Below are positions 12,601-23,523 of a stretch of DNA of 64,000 nucleotides, piece after piece; position 1 is the stretch's first letter, and each line of letters starts with the position of its first letter. The stretch covers positions 10,254,501 through 10,318,500 of the forward strand of contig JBBDHG010000003.1 of assembly GCA_037951165.1 (NCBI GenBank), in the 5' to 3' direction. The translations under genes were made by a program, and so were the position numbers. Source of the stretch: Lophius americanus (lineage: Eukaryota; Chordata; Actinopteri; Lophiiformes; Lophiidae). Below the pieces are notes generated by a model. That model did not search any database and was not told the DNA's origin. It saw nothing but the letters and a program-made list of their open reading frames with translations.

Positions 12601-15600
12601 GCATTGTGCTGCTTCTGGTTGTACTTTCAAGTGGAAGGGCAATACAGGAAGCAATGTAAGTCTTCACAGCTTTCCCAGAGAGAAGAAGAGCAGAAAACAG
12701 TGGGAAGATGCCTGTGGACATACACAACTTCCAAAGGACCCATGTCAGTGTTTGAGTCACTTCTCTCCTAATACATTTGAAGAATGAAGTCAACCACATC
12801 TGCTTAAAGAGCGTACGGGTCATGGTGGTTATAAATGAAGGCTAAACGAGATGCTGGGCCAACGATATTTCCACACAAGGAGACTAAACACCACCGAGAA
12901 GCGAGTGACAACCGCTGTAGGTAGCGGCGATCACAGGAGACGGTGGACGCTCTCCTGATAGATTCTGAACCAGCTCAGGGATGCGGAGATTCTGAAAGCG
13001 GACTATCGGACACGACTATGACCATGGAGGTTATCATACAACGGTGGTACGATCTATGGGCTTACCTTGAACAGATGCTGACAAAAAGCAGATTTCTTCA
13101 CAACAAACACTCTCTTTTGCGGTTGCCATAGCAACACGATTCCCGCAAAGACTATCTACAATTGTGTCCCACTCTCGCTTCATCATGTCTCTCATCGTCT
13201 TCTTCTGCTTGCTCGGTTTGAGTCAAGTTTCCCAAGTTGTCCTTGGTTGTCCTATGTCGCGCGCCGGTTCAAATTGAAAAGGCTGGACAGAGGACATTTT
13301 TAACTGCTGAATTAGGATAAGCAGTTCAGAAGCCAGCCAGTGCAACCATTTGACGTCACTACCCAGAATGCAATCTAACTTAAATAACAACGGCGACCTA
13401 TGAGTTAAATAATTTTTTCAAGATTTTACAAACTACGGGATGTAAAGTACATTTCATGTTGGATTTATACGGCTGATACTCTCAAATATGTTTAAATGCA
13501 TACGAATCTTGACAGTGGGGTTACCGTTTAACATCTCCGTGAGGTGCATCTAAAAGCGTTGATGTTACTATTTTTCTCTGTGTATATTTGCAAGCTAAGA
13601 TCCATTAATGCCCAGTTGAGAGAGATGCTTATAGGAAACGAGACAGTTCAAAATGCATTAAGTTATTAAGAATATTGATCCCATCATGTAAGTCAAGCTA
13701 GTCGGCATTATTTCTGATAGTTACAGCAGGATATTTGGATGAAACGTTCACTTTGTATTATATCAGGATCTGGATTGTATAGATTTTATTCCTTTCCATC
13801 CTCCTTCTATCTTTTTCTTCCTCCTATCTCTGATCCAGGAATCATCTAACCCAGCCTACATCATTAATCCCTGCTATGCTGAGGGTGTTAACAGTACAAT
13901 GAAGGCCTCCTCTATTTACGATACAGAGTGCACAAAGAAACCAAAAAACTTCAATCCAGATCAAGAATTCTACATGGTGGGATCCTCCGAGTCAGATAAG
14001 TGTGGGAGGATCGTGAAGTCTATATTCGATTTCAAGACATGTTCTTCATCTCAATGTTCCTTCAACGGGGTCCAGCAGCCGGCAGTTGTGGGAAGTTTTA
14101 TGGTAACACACATTGCAGTTGAAGCACATGCATAAAAAGACTAAAAAGGGAAAAAAACTCACAGTGTGTTTCTTCTGTTCCTGCAAGGCGTATGCAGGTT
14201 TCTTCTACGTAGCCCGGGCGCTGATGATCAATGGATCGTCAGATTTTGAACAGTTCAATACCTCGGTTACACAATTCTGCCAATTAAATTGGAAAACGGT
14301 AAGATTTTCCAGGCGGCACACCGATATAGGAATAAGAGGAGAATAAATGGAGCAAGAGCTTATTGGGAGTGACAAAAAAATGAAATTGGAGAGATAAACA
14401 TCAGAATGTAAAGTAAAGAAGAGGAGTGTAAGTATTCATTGTCCACATCGTAGTGCATCAAACTCCAAAATAGATGCATGTTTTTTTTTGTCTCAAACTG
14501 TCTTCCCTGAATATTAACTTTAACTTCCATATTTGTTATTAGCACTCTGTTGAATTAATCGGTATGATTCACATCTCAGCTCTGATCTTTCTTTCACGTT
14601 CTTTCAGCTGAAAGAGGAAAAGAACTGGGTTTCTGAAAGACACCTGAAGACTTACTGCTTGGCAGCTCATTACATCCTCACCCTGATAGCAGACGGATAC
14701 AAGTTTGACTCAGAGACCTGGAAAAACATTTTCTTCATAAAAGAGGTTTGTTGATCGAAAAAAATTAGATGTGCTCAAATGATAATTTAACTTAATAATT
14801 TAACATTGATTTCATACATCCTGATGTCACATTTACATTTTTTTATTGGTAGTATTGGTTATTATCATATTATATATCTTATACATAAATCGTGATTAAA
14901 ATACCTACCAAGTAAATCCGCCTTAAAATGACTTCCCCATGGCAACATGCCAGAATGATGCATCACTTATAGACATCAGAAATCAAAGTCATTACAAACG
15001 AATAAGAACAAAGTTAACAGGTGTCACAACTCACACGACCACCACGCAAGCAATCGTATAAAACACAAATTACTAATTCAGGATGCAACTGACTTCCAAT
15101 GAGGCCACTTAAAGAACACATCAGCACACACAAACCTTAAATGCACAGTTAGGTGTATTTAATCATCAGTTATACCCGCTAGAAAGCATCTAAAGCAACA
15201 TTAATGATGAATCTGATAAACCTTTATTATTGCCAGCAAAGGCTTCATAACTGCAAAGTCACATGAAGCTATCTGTCAGGTTACTTTAGAAACGATAGCA
15301 ACATCAAGGCAATTGCAATGGATGGGAGAATCGAACTTCCTACCAGGTTAAGTTTGACATCAAATCGGACCAAACATTAATGGAAGCACCATGTCGATCT
15401 TAAAGACTGTACAGGGTTAGACATCTTGACATCTCTGAGCCTAGATGATCCGTCAGCCTCCGCTGGTAGCACCTCCAGTTGGACCAGGGACACCTAGCAA
15501 CAACACTTTACATCTCATTGGTAATAAAGGGAAAGCTAGACAAAGAGAAAACTGGAGAGTGGTTTTACCTCTGATTAAAATTTGTGTCATTTTTGGCAAG

Positions 15601-17545
15601 CATTGTTTTTCTTAAACTAATTCATATTTTATTCAATATTTTATAGCGCATTCTTTTCTTCCGTAATATCCTTGATTCCAGAGCATTCTCGATACTCAAC
15701 GACCTCAGCGTCATGTTCAGACCCAGCCGGCAGTTCAGATAGATCCCCAAATTAAACTTTTAGCAAATAGATTTATCTTCTTTTTTGTTGTTGTTTTGTT
15801 TCATCAATAAAACCAGAGACAGAGATAGTGACACCAATAAGGTTAAAAACATAAGCTAAAATGTTTTTAACCTTTTTTCAAAAGGTAGACTCAGTAAATT
15901 GGAAAGAGATACATATTTTGAAGCATTCTAAGGAAACAGAAACGAGCAGCTAACAAGGTACAAGAGTAAAGGGAGAACATGCAGTCCAAGACTCTGTATC
16001 CTTGGTGACATCATAGTTCAAGTATGTTCTGTCAGCCTAGAGTTATGGCCTTTTTCTTTTTTTTTACATTATTAACACAAATGGGGCTTAGGAAGAAAGG
16101 TCAAAATAGGTAAAATCAGTAAAAACGTTTAATAAATAATGCAGTTATTTTAAAAACAGATAAATCCACAAGCATAAGATCATCTTCAAGTGAAATCAAA
16201 ACAAACTAAAAAAAAATCTGCAATGCCCTAAGGATAAAAATGAGTTAAGCTTAGATTACAATGTGTCATGACAATCCAGTCATTTCAGCATCTTCCATAC
16301 CGCAATAATTAAGAGACAGTAATGGAGCGGTGTAAGGGGGCAAAAAGGATTAAGAGACATAAGAACATCAAATAAGGTAACCCAAATTTGGCCCTAATGG
16401 CCACCCAACCTTAGCATATAGCTCACAGGTATCAATATTACGATAATTATCACTCCTAATAAATCTTAGTGCGGATCTAGAAAAGTCATCTGAGGGATTT
16501 AGAGTCAAAGCAGACACCTGGATGTAGCGCCCCTCACCAAAAAACACATGTTCCTCTCTAAAATAATTTTCCTTTATAGATTACACACACATTTTTTCCT
16601 TCTTGCAAAAAACGTAAATTCCGTTCTGTAAGCATTGATTGAACTAAGGACACAATATCGTCACCATAAAGAGGGTACAGAACAGGTGCTTGGCTATAAA
16701 TACATTTATCAGTAGACATGCGTGAAAAGCGTAGTTGTCAAGAGTTCTTCATCAACAGCGTGTGACAAATGAGGCCACCCATTGAGATTAATTAGGATGG
16801 GTGGCTGGCATACAATCATCTGCACTCAGGCCAGAAAGAAAGGTCCTGGGATGCCCCAGGTGATATGGGTAGTCTCTCACAATGGAACTCCCTCCACAGA
16901 AGGGGATGCTTTGTCCGTTCTGCCATCAGTGGGTCAGTCATGAATCCCTTTTTTGGATCGAGGCTCATAAAAGTCATATTACATCACATCATCGCTGCAG
17001 TTTCTACAATTCATGGTTGTGGCTACCCTTTAGACTTCATGGCAGGATGTTCCTCAACAGCGGATGTCATCAAATTCCAATCCCCCCCCCCCCAACAAGA
17101 GAGTTAGTGTCTCAGGGAGTCTGGTCGTTTTTAGGTCCTTGTAGAAGAAATCACAAAACAAGGATGCTATTTATCTTTATTAGGACTCATTTTGCCTCCG
17201 GAGCAGCAATTAGATGACATCATGCCAGGAATGTTCCATGTTCTTAAATCATCTTCACATGCAAAATGATGTACCGTCTCACTGGGACCATGCATTACTG
17301 ACAAAATATTAGGTACGTCATGACAATTGACTGTAAGAACTTTCTTCTCTACTCAGGTGAAGAAAACCAGTGTGGGCTGGAGTTTGGGATACATGCTGAC
17401 TGTGTCCAACATGATTCCCTCTGAAGTGAAGAAAATCCCCCCCTTGACAAACCCCCTCTTTGCTGGACTTATCTTTTTATTCTCAGCGCTAACCATTGTT
17501 ACTTCCGTCATGGTGTTCATCTTCATCATTCGCACCTGCTACTGA
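9496..17545 (+). CDS. entpd3: Ectonucleoside triphosphate diphosphohydrolase 3 (9 coding exons, 500 aa)
   Basis: GDA1/CD39 family ecto-apyrase, which hydrolyses extracellular ATP and ADP to AMP and so controls purinergic signalling. Coding exons join at 9496-9630, 9936-10053, 10245-10404, 11750-11909, 12024-12251, 13839-14102, 14188-14298, 14608-14745 and 17357-17545; every junction has GT-AG borders and matching phase. Apyrase regions: ACR1 DSGSS at residues 51-55; ACR2 GATAGMRLL at 129-137; ACR3 GQEEG at 171-175, with the predicted catalytic base E174; ACR4 MDLGGASTQ at 210-218; ACR5 GWSLGYML at 445-452. Membrane segments span about residues 13-33 and 472-496. Several N-x-S/T sites lie in the ectodomain. 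ENTPD3 is preferred over ENTPD1, 2 or 8 because of MGNFLEKNLW, YTHSFLCYGKNEAEK and SIFDFK. The length suits the family (about 495-530). The cytosolic tail is only about four residues. Confidence 0.9.
9936..10053 (+). CDS. entpd3: entpd3 coding exon 2 (residues 46-85, ACR1)
   Basis: A strong polypyrimidine tract and TTGCAG precede it. It begins YGIVIDSGSSR, the phosphate-binding ACR1, and contains ENET, an N-glycosylation site. Donor GTGAGT at 10054, phase 1. Confidence 0.92.
10245..10404 (+). CDS. entpd3: entpd3 coding exon 3 (residues 85-138, ACR2)
   Basis: Acceptor ...CACACAG. It restores GDGIS at the junction, matching the family GxGIS pattern, and ends with GATAGMRLL. Donor GTAAGA at 10405, phase 2. 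Confidence 0.92.
10831..11085 (-). repeat. Dispersed teleost mid-repetitive element, reverse orientation
   Basis: Blocks such as 'ggcttttcctcccacag', 'gactttaaattaaccgt' and 'gctgggataggctccggcc' are the reverse strand of an abundant fish repeat. Its forward form reads 'ggagcctatcccagctgac...'. This copy lies inside entpd3 intron 3 and is diverged. Other copies are at 18165, 44270, 53808, 56935 and 57305. Confidence 0.7.
11492..11645 (+). repeat. 22-bp minisatellite, seven units
   Basis: Seven consecutive 22-bp units based on AACTGTCTCCTGTCGCTAAG + CT. The first two are identical and later ones drift (CATG, CTAC, CATT variants). It sits in the 3' part of entpd3 intron 3, ending about 105 bp before the exon 4 acceptor. 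Confidence 0.92.
11750..11909 (+). CDS. entpd3: entpd3 coding exon 4 (residues 138-191, ACR3)
   Basis: Acceptor CAATTAG. It contains IISGQEEGLYGWVTVNY with the catalytic glutamate and ends MGNFLE. Donor GTAAGG at 11910, phase 0. A 22-bp minisatellite ends about 105 bp upstream of the acceptor. Confidence 0.92.
12024..12251 (+). CDS. entpd3: entpd3 coding exon 5 (residues 192-267, ACR4)
   Basis: Acceptor GTTTGCAG. It starts KNLWNYY and contains DLGGASTQ and YTHSFLCYGKNEAEK, the latter strongly ENTPD3-like. Donor GTACGT at 12252, phase 0. Confidence 0.93.
12491..13379 (+). mobile_element. Decayed THAP-domain DNA transposon with terminal inverted repeats (Kolobok- or P-like)
   Basis: The left end at about 12496 (attgcattatgggt...gatgac...aatggttg) is matched in inverse orientation by the right end near 13342-13375. 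Imperfect inverted repeats extend about 35 bp. TTAA occurs outside both ends (12487-12490 and 13380-13383), which would fit the Kolobok superfamily, known for TTAA target duplications and THAP-bearing transposases. TTAA is common in AT-rich DNA, so a P-like element is the alternative. Internally it carries a broken THAP domain. About 890 bp in total, far too short for a full transposase. It lies in entpd3 intron 5 in the same orientation as the gene. Confidence 0.6.
12596..12873 (+). pseudogene. Broken THAP zinc-finger domain
   Basis: Frame 12596-12787 begins MPHCAASGC and carries the C2CH signature at C4, C9, C52 and H55, followed by F56. F26-P27 and W36 sit at the places expected for THAP domains, which are sequence-specific DNA-binding modules. 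A TGA stops it at 12785. About 50 bp later, in another frame (from 12835), KRDAGPTIF matches the AVPTIF box that closes a THAP domain, so stop and frameshift mutations split one ancestral domain. Read-through of the second frame to 13131 meets more stops and has no recognised domain. Confidence 0.75.
13839..14102 (+). CDS. entpd3: entpd3 coding exon 6 (residues 268-355)
   Basis: Acceptor TGATCCAG. This cysteine-rich ectodomain segment contains NPCYAEG, SIFDFKTC and CSFNGVQQP, with several of the conserved disulphide cysteines. Donor GTAACA at 14103, phase 0. Confidence 0.92.
14188..14298 (+). CDS. entpd3: entpd3 coding exon 7 (residues 356-392)
   Basis: Acceptor CCTGCAAG. It encodes AYAGFFYVARAL and the INGSS glycosylation site, ending NWKT. 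Donor GTAAGA at 14299. The intron before it is only 85 bp. Confidence 0.9.
14608..14745 (+). CDS. entpd3: entpd3 coding exon 8 (residues 393-438)
   Basis: Acceptor TTTCAG. It encodes LKTYCLAAHYILTL and DGYKFDSETW. The donor GTTTGT at 14746 is weak but is the only one that keeps frame with the last exon. Confidence 0.88.
15839..15874. repeat. Perfect 14-bp-arm inverted repeat, 8-nt loop
   Basis: AAGGTTAAAAACAT at 15839-15852 is the exact reverse complement of 15861-15874, with loop AAGCTAAA. It lies within entpd3 intron 8 and would form a hairpin in the pre-mRNA. Confidence 0.85.
16380..16980 (-). pseudogene. Unrecognised decayed coding-like block
   Basis: On the minus strand several open stretches follow one another in shifting frames. 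One near 16680-16562 reads LYPLYGDDIVSLVQSML and continues about 20 residues. Another near 16558-16385 stays open for about 57 codons and includes EGRYIQVSALTLNPSDDFSR. A third near 16800-16710 reads LINLNGWPHLSHAVDEELL. The amino-acid texture looks like protein rather than random DNA, broken by frameshifts and stops. I do not recognise the family. A retroelement, DNA-transposon or other old insertion gene are all possible. Confidence 0.35.
17357..17545 (+). CDS. entpd3: entpd3 coding exon 9 (residues 439-500, ACR5, C-terminal anchor, stop)
   Basis: Acceptor TACTCAG. It encodes GWSLGYML (ACR5), then a ~25-residue hydrophobic segment, then RTCY and TGA at 17543-17545. It follows a 2.6-kb intron. 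Confidence 0.92.
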   Translation: MKKTSVGWSLGYMLTVSNMIPSEVKKIPPLTNPLFAGLIFLFSALTIVTSVMVFIFIIRTCY

Positions 17546-17557
17546 GAGCACAGCTGA

Positions 17558-17563
17558 AATAAA
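17558..17563 (+). terminator. entpd3: Candidate polyadenylation signal for entpd3
   Basis: AATAAA lies only 12 nt after the stop codon. That would give an unusually short 3' UTR, so the further AATAAA at 18065-18070 is an alternative. Neither can be confirmed without transcript data. Confidence 0.3.
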
Positions 17564-20500
17564 TAAGGGTCATTGTAAGGATTGGGAGCAGCAGTAATTC
17601 TGTAAATGGCTCTCTGCTTAAAGTTACTATTAAGATTTTTATTAATAATGATTTTAATTTTAATTTTAATTTTCAAAATACCTATGAAAACCTATTGCTG
17701 TCCTTTATTCTGAAAGTATCCTTCCCTGGTCATATCAAGACACTTATGATAAAAGCGTTGTGTATTTTATCTTCGAGCGTTTGTACCTCAGGGACTCTCA
17801 CATATTCAATTATATTCAAACCATAGCTCCTCTTTTATTTTTTAGACCATGTGCATTTGTGCTTCCGTCCACACGTGGATCCTCGGACAAAAGCATGAAC
17901 TATTAACTGACAAATGAAATTGATCCGGATGAATCCGCTTCTGTTATAAATGAATTCTACTTAAGCAACTTCTTTATCTTACTACTTAATTGTTGACAGT
18001 TTTTTTTTTTTTTTTACCAAAAGTTAACAACAATATTCCAAATTCACAGATTCTTAACGTGCCTAATAAATAATGTACTGGATGCGAATTCCAGTTTTTC
18101 TTCAGGATGAGGCAAAGTTACGCCATTGCCACCACAACAGCGTACGTAGCAAGTTTCTTTTGCATATTTTACCTGTGTTTGCATGGGTTTACTTTGGCTG
18201 GTCTGGTTTCCAGCAACATTCCGAAAAGTGTGGATTGCTTATTCTAAATGGTCATTTGTCTCTCTGTGATGAACTAGCTAACGGGTGTATCACGCGCCGG
18301 GTGAATTGTAAACGGGTATAGGCTCCAGCCCTGCTGCAGCCGCGTGCACAGGATAAGAAGGTACAGAAAAATAAATAAATGCAAGTTCTCATGTGTTGCA
18401 GGATGTTTGCAAACAACTCATAGAAAAGAAAGATCATCTTGCATTTAAATCCGAGTTTAACGCCGCAACCGATTGGTCAAAGAAAACTGTTTAGTGTGGC
18501 AACAGTTCCAAGTGTTACGCACCTGATTGATGCACTACTTCTACGTTGTTCCATTATTGGGAAGGTTTTTATTCTGTATATGTACGGCAGAGTATATAAA
18601 TATAGAGCTGATGAGTACCGTCAGCACTTACGATCACCGCTTAACCAGCTGTCAGGGCTTTCTACGTTTGGGCTTGTTTTCATAATATGACAGATGGCTG
18701 ATTTTGTCAATGTGTCGCTCTAGACGACGGTTTATTAGAATATGAGGCGGCACGTTTACAAACTTGAAGCACTGATGGCAGCATGTTTATCCGATTTATA
18801 TATACTTCTTATGGCAATGAATCTGATTGAATGTCTAAGCTTTGTATGAATAATTTATGAGTGCAAAAAAAAACCTTTAATACATATTACAAAGTTGGAT
18901 TATATGACTATTGTCGTCATCGTGTTGTCAAATGATTCTGTTTTCTCCAGACGAGTGCATTAAAGATCATCCAGACATGCAGTGAAAAAGGGACTTCTTC
19001 ACATCATTCCAGACAGAAAAACATTGAAATAGGGGTTTCTGTACAGTTTCCATAAAATTGTCTCTGCACCGAGAGAATGATGCTGGGCTATCACACCGCC
19101 CTGACTGTGTTCAGTAATATTTCTCTCTCATTTTGGAATATAATAAACTTGCTACTGCTCATACCTCTTGCGGCTGTTGTGTTGTGTAAAATGACTTGAG
19201 AAAACTAACCATGGTTTTCGTTCTCACATCTATTTTTATCCAAAAAGAGACGTGAGGAGGAAAAATGAAACACAACTACTTTCTGAGTCTCCATCACTCC
19301 ACTTCGTCTGTGTCAACCACATGACTCATACTTGGCACCACAGTGCCATCTAGTGGCCATGCATTCCACCTAGACTAGAGGCTACACAAGATGGCTTTGG
19401 GAAGCATTTTGTTTTATTATTATTGAAAGATTTGTCTAAAAAGAAAACAAAAAAGAAAAGACATTTGAACTACAACAACATCCACTGGATCTACAGACAC
19501 TCTCAGAATCACAATTTGAAAGACATGGGGACATGTGACCAAGCAAATAAAAAAATAGCATCAAAGTTATTTCTGTCGTATCTTCTTCTACACACCTGTA
19601 CAAAAAAGATCTCATAAATATCACTTTTGTTTTTCGCTTTCTCTACTTTCTATGTTCTTTTAATGATTTACCGTCCCATAGAAGTTACACCTGCTTTATT
19701 TTGGTTGAACCACGATTTTTTTTTCCTTTCCCCACGTTTCCTTTGGTTCCTCAGTGTCGTGTTGAGTAGGTGGTGCTTCAAGGGTGGGACCTCAGAGCAA
19801 GTGGAATAGTTCAGAGAGAACATTCTCTGTTTCTTTGCAGAGCGCAAATGCGCTGATGACTCCTCTAACTCAATACATGTAATGCAAATTACATTTACAG
19901 ATTTTACCGCAGCGTAAGTGTTTTTCAAGGGCTAAAAACAGGAACCTGTCTCTTCTTTCTACTGAAAAACACTTGGAGGATGCTCTACACACTTGCAGGT
20001 CTTTGTCTCGGCTTGAAATGGTACCTTCTGTCTTTCTTCCACCCCTACCTAAAACAAAACAGTCCATATCCTCGATAATGAAAAGTACTTAGCAGCTCAC
20101 ACATCACAATGATTAAAAAAAAAAGGCAACACAAAAAGAAAAAGAAATACAAAACATCCCTCCCCTTTCAGAATTTACATTAGGTGAAATGATTTCACGC
20201 AGACAATGCCCATTGTTTGAACAGAGATCATTGGCCTCATCCTCTGGAGTCTAAGACCACACCACAGTGATCCATCCATCAGGTGTTTTGGTTCAGTCTG
20301 TCAACACAGAATGATAAGGTGAAGAAATAATGGTCAGGTCATAGAGATGATGTTGTCTGGAAAAAAGATGCACTTGCATGCTGAACATTATCAGAAGTGG
20401 GATATAAAGTTATTGGTCGGGATTAATGTTGCGGTGACCTCAGACTCCAAAGGTTTAATTGGCTTGTGTTTTGAATGACAGTGGCTTAAGACATTTGGTT

Positions 20501-22390
20501 GAACTGAAAACAATGGATTTCAAAATAAACTCAGAAGTCTGTGTTTGTGATCTGGAAGGGGTCACCGTGGCCTAAAGAGGATGCTGCTGGGCGTAGGCAC
20601 AAGTTAAAAGGTGCGGCCCGATATTCCACAGGACATCCGCTTTTACCATTTAAGAATAGTAAATGAACTTATTCCCAGTGATACACCTTCCACCTGATGT
20701 TCCTGCGCCACATTAGATCATCGCCATGTCTGATCGTGTGACAAACTAAACATCGCCAAAAGCACTCATCTGATTGAGGCAGCTGTGTTAAGAATGACTA
20801 CATGTTCTCGGCCTCTGATACAATTATCATCAATCAGCCACATGGCAAATTAGAGATATGGTTTCAGAGATGAAACAAAAGAAGAAGCAACATAAAGAAG
20901 ATCTTTTTTTTTTTTTTTTACTCCCTAGTTTCTTCATCTTTGGTATAAAATATGCCACCTTGGTAGGCTGCCATTGTTCCACAGTTAAGAAAGAATCAAG
21001 AAACTGTCAACGGTTTGACTAAAACTATTGCTTTTTTGCACATTTAAAAATCCTAGCATATTCTCTGCGTTTTGTAGAAGTCAGAAATATTCCTTGGTTT
21101 TTCGTTTTTTTTGCAGTGAGACAAGCAAGCAAGCAAAGTAAAAACTTTTTTGACGGTGAAAATACAGAAATCAATCCAAAAGAAAAATAGAACATTTCAA
21201 TCCAAAGAAAAATACAAATATGATGGAGAAAAAGAATTTTAACGCCCAAGATAAAATTTATTCGGACCGACCCTTTCATTTCTCCAAGTCACGTTAATTT
21301 TTTTTTCCTATGAACCAACACCAGCAGCACTGCTTGGCAAAAATTAGCATCATCGTTTCTCAGCGTCATCATTACACAAATGCAATCTACTGTTTTTATC
21401 CTGTACAGATAGCTTAAAAGAAGACATCTCCAAGAGCCTTCAGGAATCATTTTCTTTTTTTTGATAATTCAACACGATGGAAAATTTTATTCCCAAAGTC
21501 TGAGAAAATTAAGGCAATAAAGCTTTCCCAAAAACATTTAAATTCTATAAAACTACTCAAACGATAAAAAGAATGAACATAATGTAGCTTAATCTCAAAG
21601 GAAGACAATCTCTTTTGTTCTCTAGAATTAGCTTCCTTCATTTTTTTTCAATAAAAAAAAGTCTGTGTTCTACCTGCACATTCAAATGTTCTTTTTTCTG
21701 TACAGCTCACTGTTTGAGTTTGGATTTCAGTCTTACGTCTCTTCTTCCGCAGGAGGCCAAGTCCTGGCTCCCTGTAAGAGCTGCAGACTGTTTGATTTCA
21801 TTGTCCTCAAGTTCACGAAACACCATTTCTTTTTTTCTTCTGTCTTTTCTTGGTTCAACCAGGTAAGAAATATAATTTTTTATTTTGTCATTTATTTGGT
21901 GCCTGTGCACAGTGGAAGCATTCTGCCCTCGGTGTCCGATGTCACCTCTTTTCTTTTTTGTCCCAGTTTCGTTTTGATTCTGTCTCCAGCACCTCAGTGC
22001 GGTGCTTCTAAAGGCAAAGCAGCGACGATTCCTCCTAAACTCCTTATCTGCAGGAGACAGAAAAACAAGCCACTGAGAAGCGGTTAGGTGAGGCAACAGC
22101 TGACATTGTCACCATTTCTAAAGCAGACAACAAAAACAACAGCAGCTTATCAGAGCGGCAGAGAAACGAGATGATAAAACCCCTGGAGGAAAATAAAAAC
22201 GGGCTGGAGGAAAGGTTGACGTGATTCTATGACCAAAACAACACAGAAATGAACTGAGGATTTAGTTTGTGCAACAAATGAACAATAAACTGCAGTGTAC
22301 AAATCAATAGGGTGTGTTTAGTTTTCAAGTTAGAAGCTTACAAAAATATTCAGATCAGCACATTTTACAGATTTAAGTAGAAGACGGTTT
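17564..22390. other. Region between the converging genes, distal part
   Basis: No coding exon recognised. It holds the likely entpd3 3' flank, one dispersed repeat copy (18165-18383) and AT-rich sequence. rbms3 is transcribed leftwards into this interval. Minus-strand AATAAA at 21491-21486 and 21262-21257 are possible polyadenylation signals if its 3' UTR is long, as it is in other vertebrates. Confidence 0.5.
18165..18383 (-). repeat. Dispersed teleost mid-repetitive element, reverse orientation
   Basis: It contains 'gcatgggtttac', 'ctggtttccagcaacattcc', 'tataggctccagccctgc' and 'caggataagaaggtacag', which align in order with the copy at 10831. It ends in AAATAAATAAATG. Confidence 0.6.
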
Positions 22391-22800
22391 AATGTTGCTC
22401 TCGTCTCTGACATGCCTGGTCAAACATCTTTAAATGACCACTTCAACATTTTAACACATGTGTGTGGAAACTTTCTAGCTGAGTGTTTGATGAGAAGACC
22501 GATACCCCTCTCATGTTCACCGTCTGGCATTGCTTGGTGGTCCAGCAACGATGCTCAAGTGTTCCTCAGCTCCTTCAGTCATTTGTGCTACAGCGGCTCT
22601 TCTGTGTAATTGAACATGGAACAGCCTTCGCTCCTAATTTTAAACCACAGATCTTGCTGGGGGATGATCTGACCCAATTGTCTAGCCATCACAATTTGGT
22701 CATCGTCAAAGTCGGTCAAGTCCTTAAGCTTGTCTATTTTCACTGTTTTCAACCTTGAATACAAAATGTTAACTTGCCTCCTCAAAGAATGGAGTGGCCT
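22391..22800 (-). mobile_element. Decayed Tc1-like transposase fragment
   Basis: Minus-strand translation at about 22765-22640 reads VKIDKLKDLTDFDDDQIVMA then RQLGQ, the N-terminal helix-turn-helix region of fish Tc1 transposases. After a disrupted stretch, minus-strand 22605-22545 resembles the following Tc1 segment (RRAAVAQMTE). The catalytic DDE part is absent, so this is a dead fragment. It lies about 1.3 kb beyond the rbms3 stop. Confidence 0.65.
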
Positions 22801-22844
22801 GGATTGTAGATTTATATTCATACAGCACCTTGGGAAACCAGGTG

Positions 22845-23076
22845 GCTGTGGTTTAGGACGTAAAGTGGAATTCTCTTATCAGAAGGCCGCTAATGTCATT
22901 CATGGCTGCATGAATGGTTGTCACTCCTCCTGAGCAGGTGGCACCTTGCTTGGTCGCTTTTGGCCCCACTGTATGGATGTTTTATGTGAATGAGTGAATG
23001 CTGGCTCATGTTGTAGAGATCTTTGAGGGGTCAAGAAGACAAGAGACGCGCTTTATAAGTAAAGTCAATTTCCCAT
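22845..23076 (+). repeat. tRNA-like SINE
   Basis: The head 'gtggctgtggtttaggacgt' and the following box-like positions resemble a degenerate tRNA-derived promoter (GGCTGTAGCTCAGG...). The tail 'tttgaggggtcaagaagac' then 'cgctttataagtaaagtcaa' matches a well-known fish repeat that ends in AAGCGCTATATAA...CATTTACC. The copy is diverged. Confidence 0.55.
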
Positions 23077-23144
23077 TTGTCGTATGCCACCCAGTGACAG
23101 GATAATCGGTGTCATCACCTGTCAGTGGTTCCTTTGTTATAGAT

Positions 23145-23523
23145 CAGGGGCTCTCAACCCATTTTGATCCAGGGACCACCATTCTGACTAAGAAGCAGCC
23201 TGGGGACCACTGTTGTTCAGTATGAGGACAGGTTCGGACATTAGAATTTTTTTTTTCTTACCTGCGATTTCTGGGCGTGGTTAATTGCATTCTTGGCAGT
23301 ATAGTGGCGGATAGGGACAGTCTCATATCATTCTCTGGCTCCAGCCTTACGCTGTACTTATTCTTCAGGTATGCCAGTGTGGGACATTCACTCTCTCAGA
23401 GATATGTAGTTATAAAATGGAAAAAAACCTTAACTGCTAGTCACTGAAACTATAAGACCAGGGAACACTTGCAATGCCTCCACGGACGAGAGGGGGCCGC
23501 GGACCACTGGTTGAGAACCCCTG
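23145..23523. mobile_element. hAT-type MITE, 379 bp
   Basis: The left end CAGGGGCTCTCAACC and the right end, read inverted, CAGGGGTTCTCAACC match at 14 of 15 positions. This is the typical terminal inverted repeat of non-autonomous hAT elements. Flanks TATAGAT and TATTGAT are near-identical but a true 8-bp target duplication is not intact. No coding capacity. It sits 580-960 bp downstream of the rbms3 stop. Confidence 0.75.

Larger units (their letters stand above)
14746..17356 (+). other. entpd3: entpd3 intron 8
   Basis: 2.6-kb intron. It contains a perfect 14-bp-arm hairpin at 15839-15874, a decayed coding-like block on the opposite strand (16380-16980) and a C-run near 17083. The remainder is AT-rich without recognised content. 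Confidence 0.8.

Noticed and set aside
21665..22096. Overlapping 140- and 129-residue frames on opposite strands
   Set aside because: Both are low-complexity or charged without motifs. They lie in AT-rich DNA beyond the rbms3 stop and are not convincing as exons.
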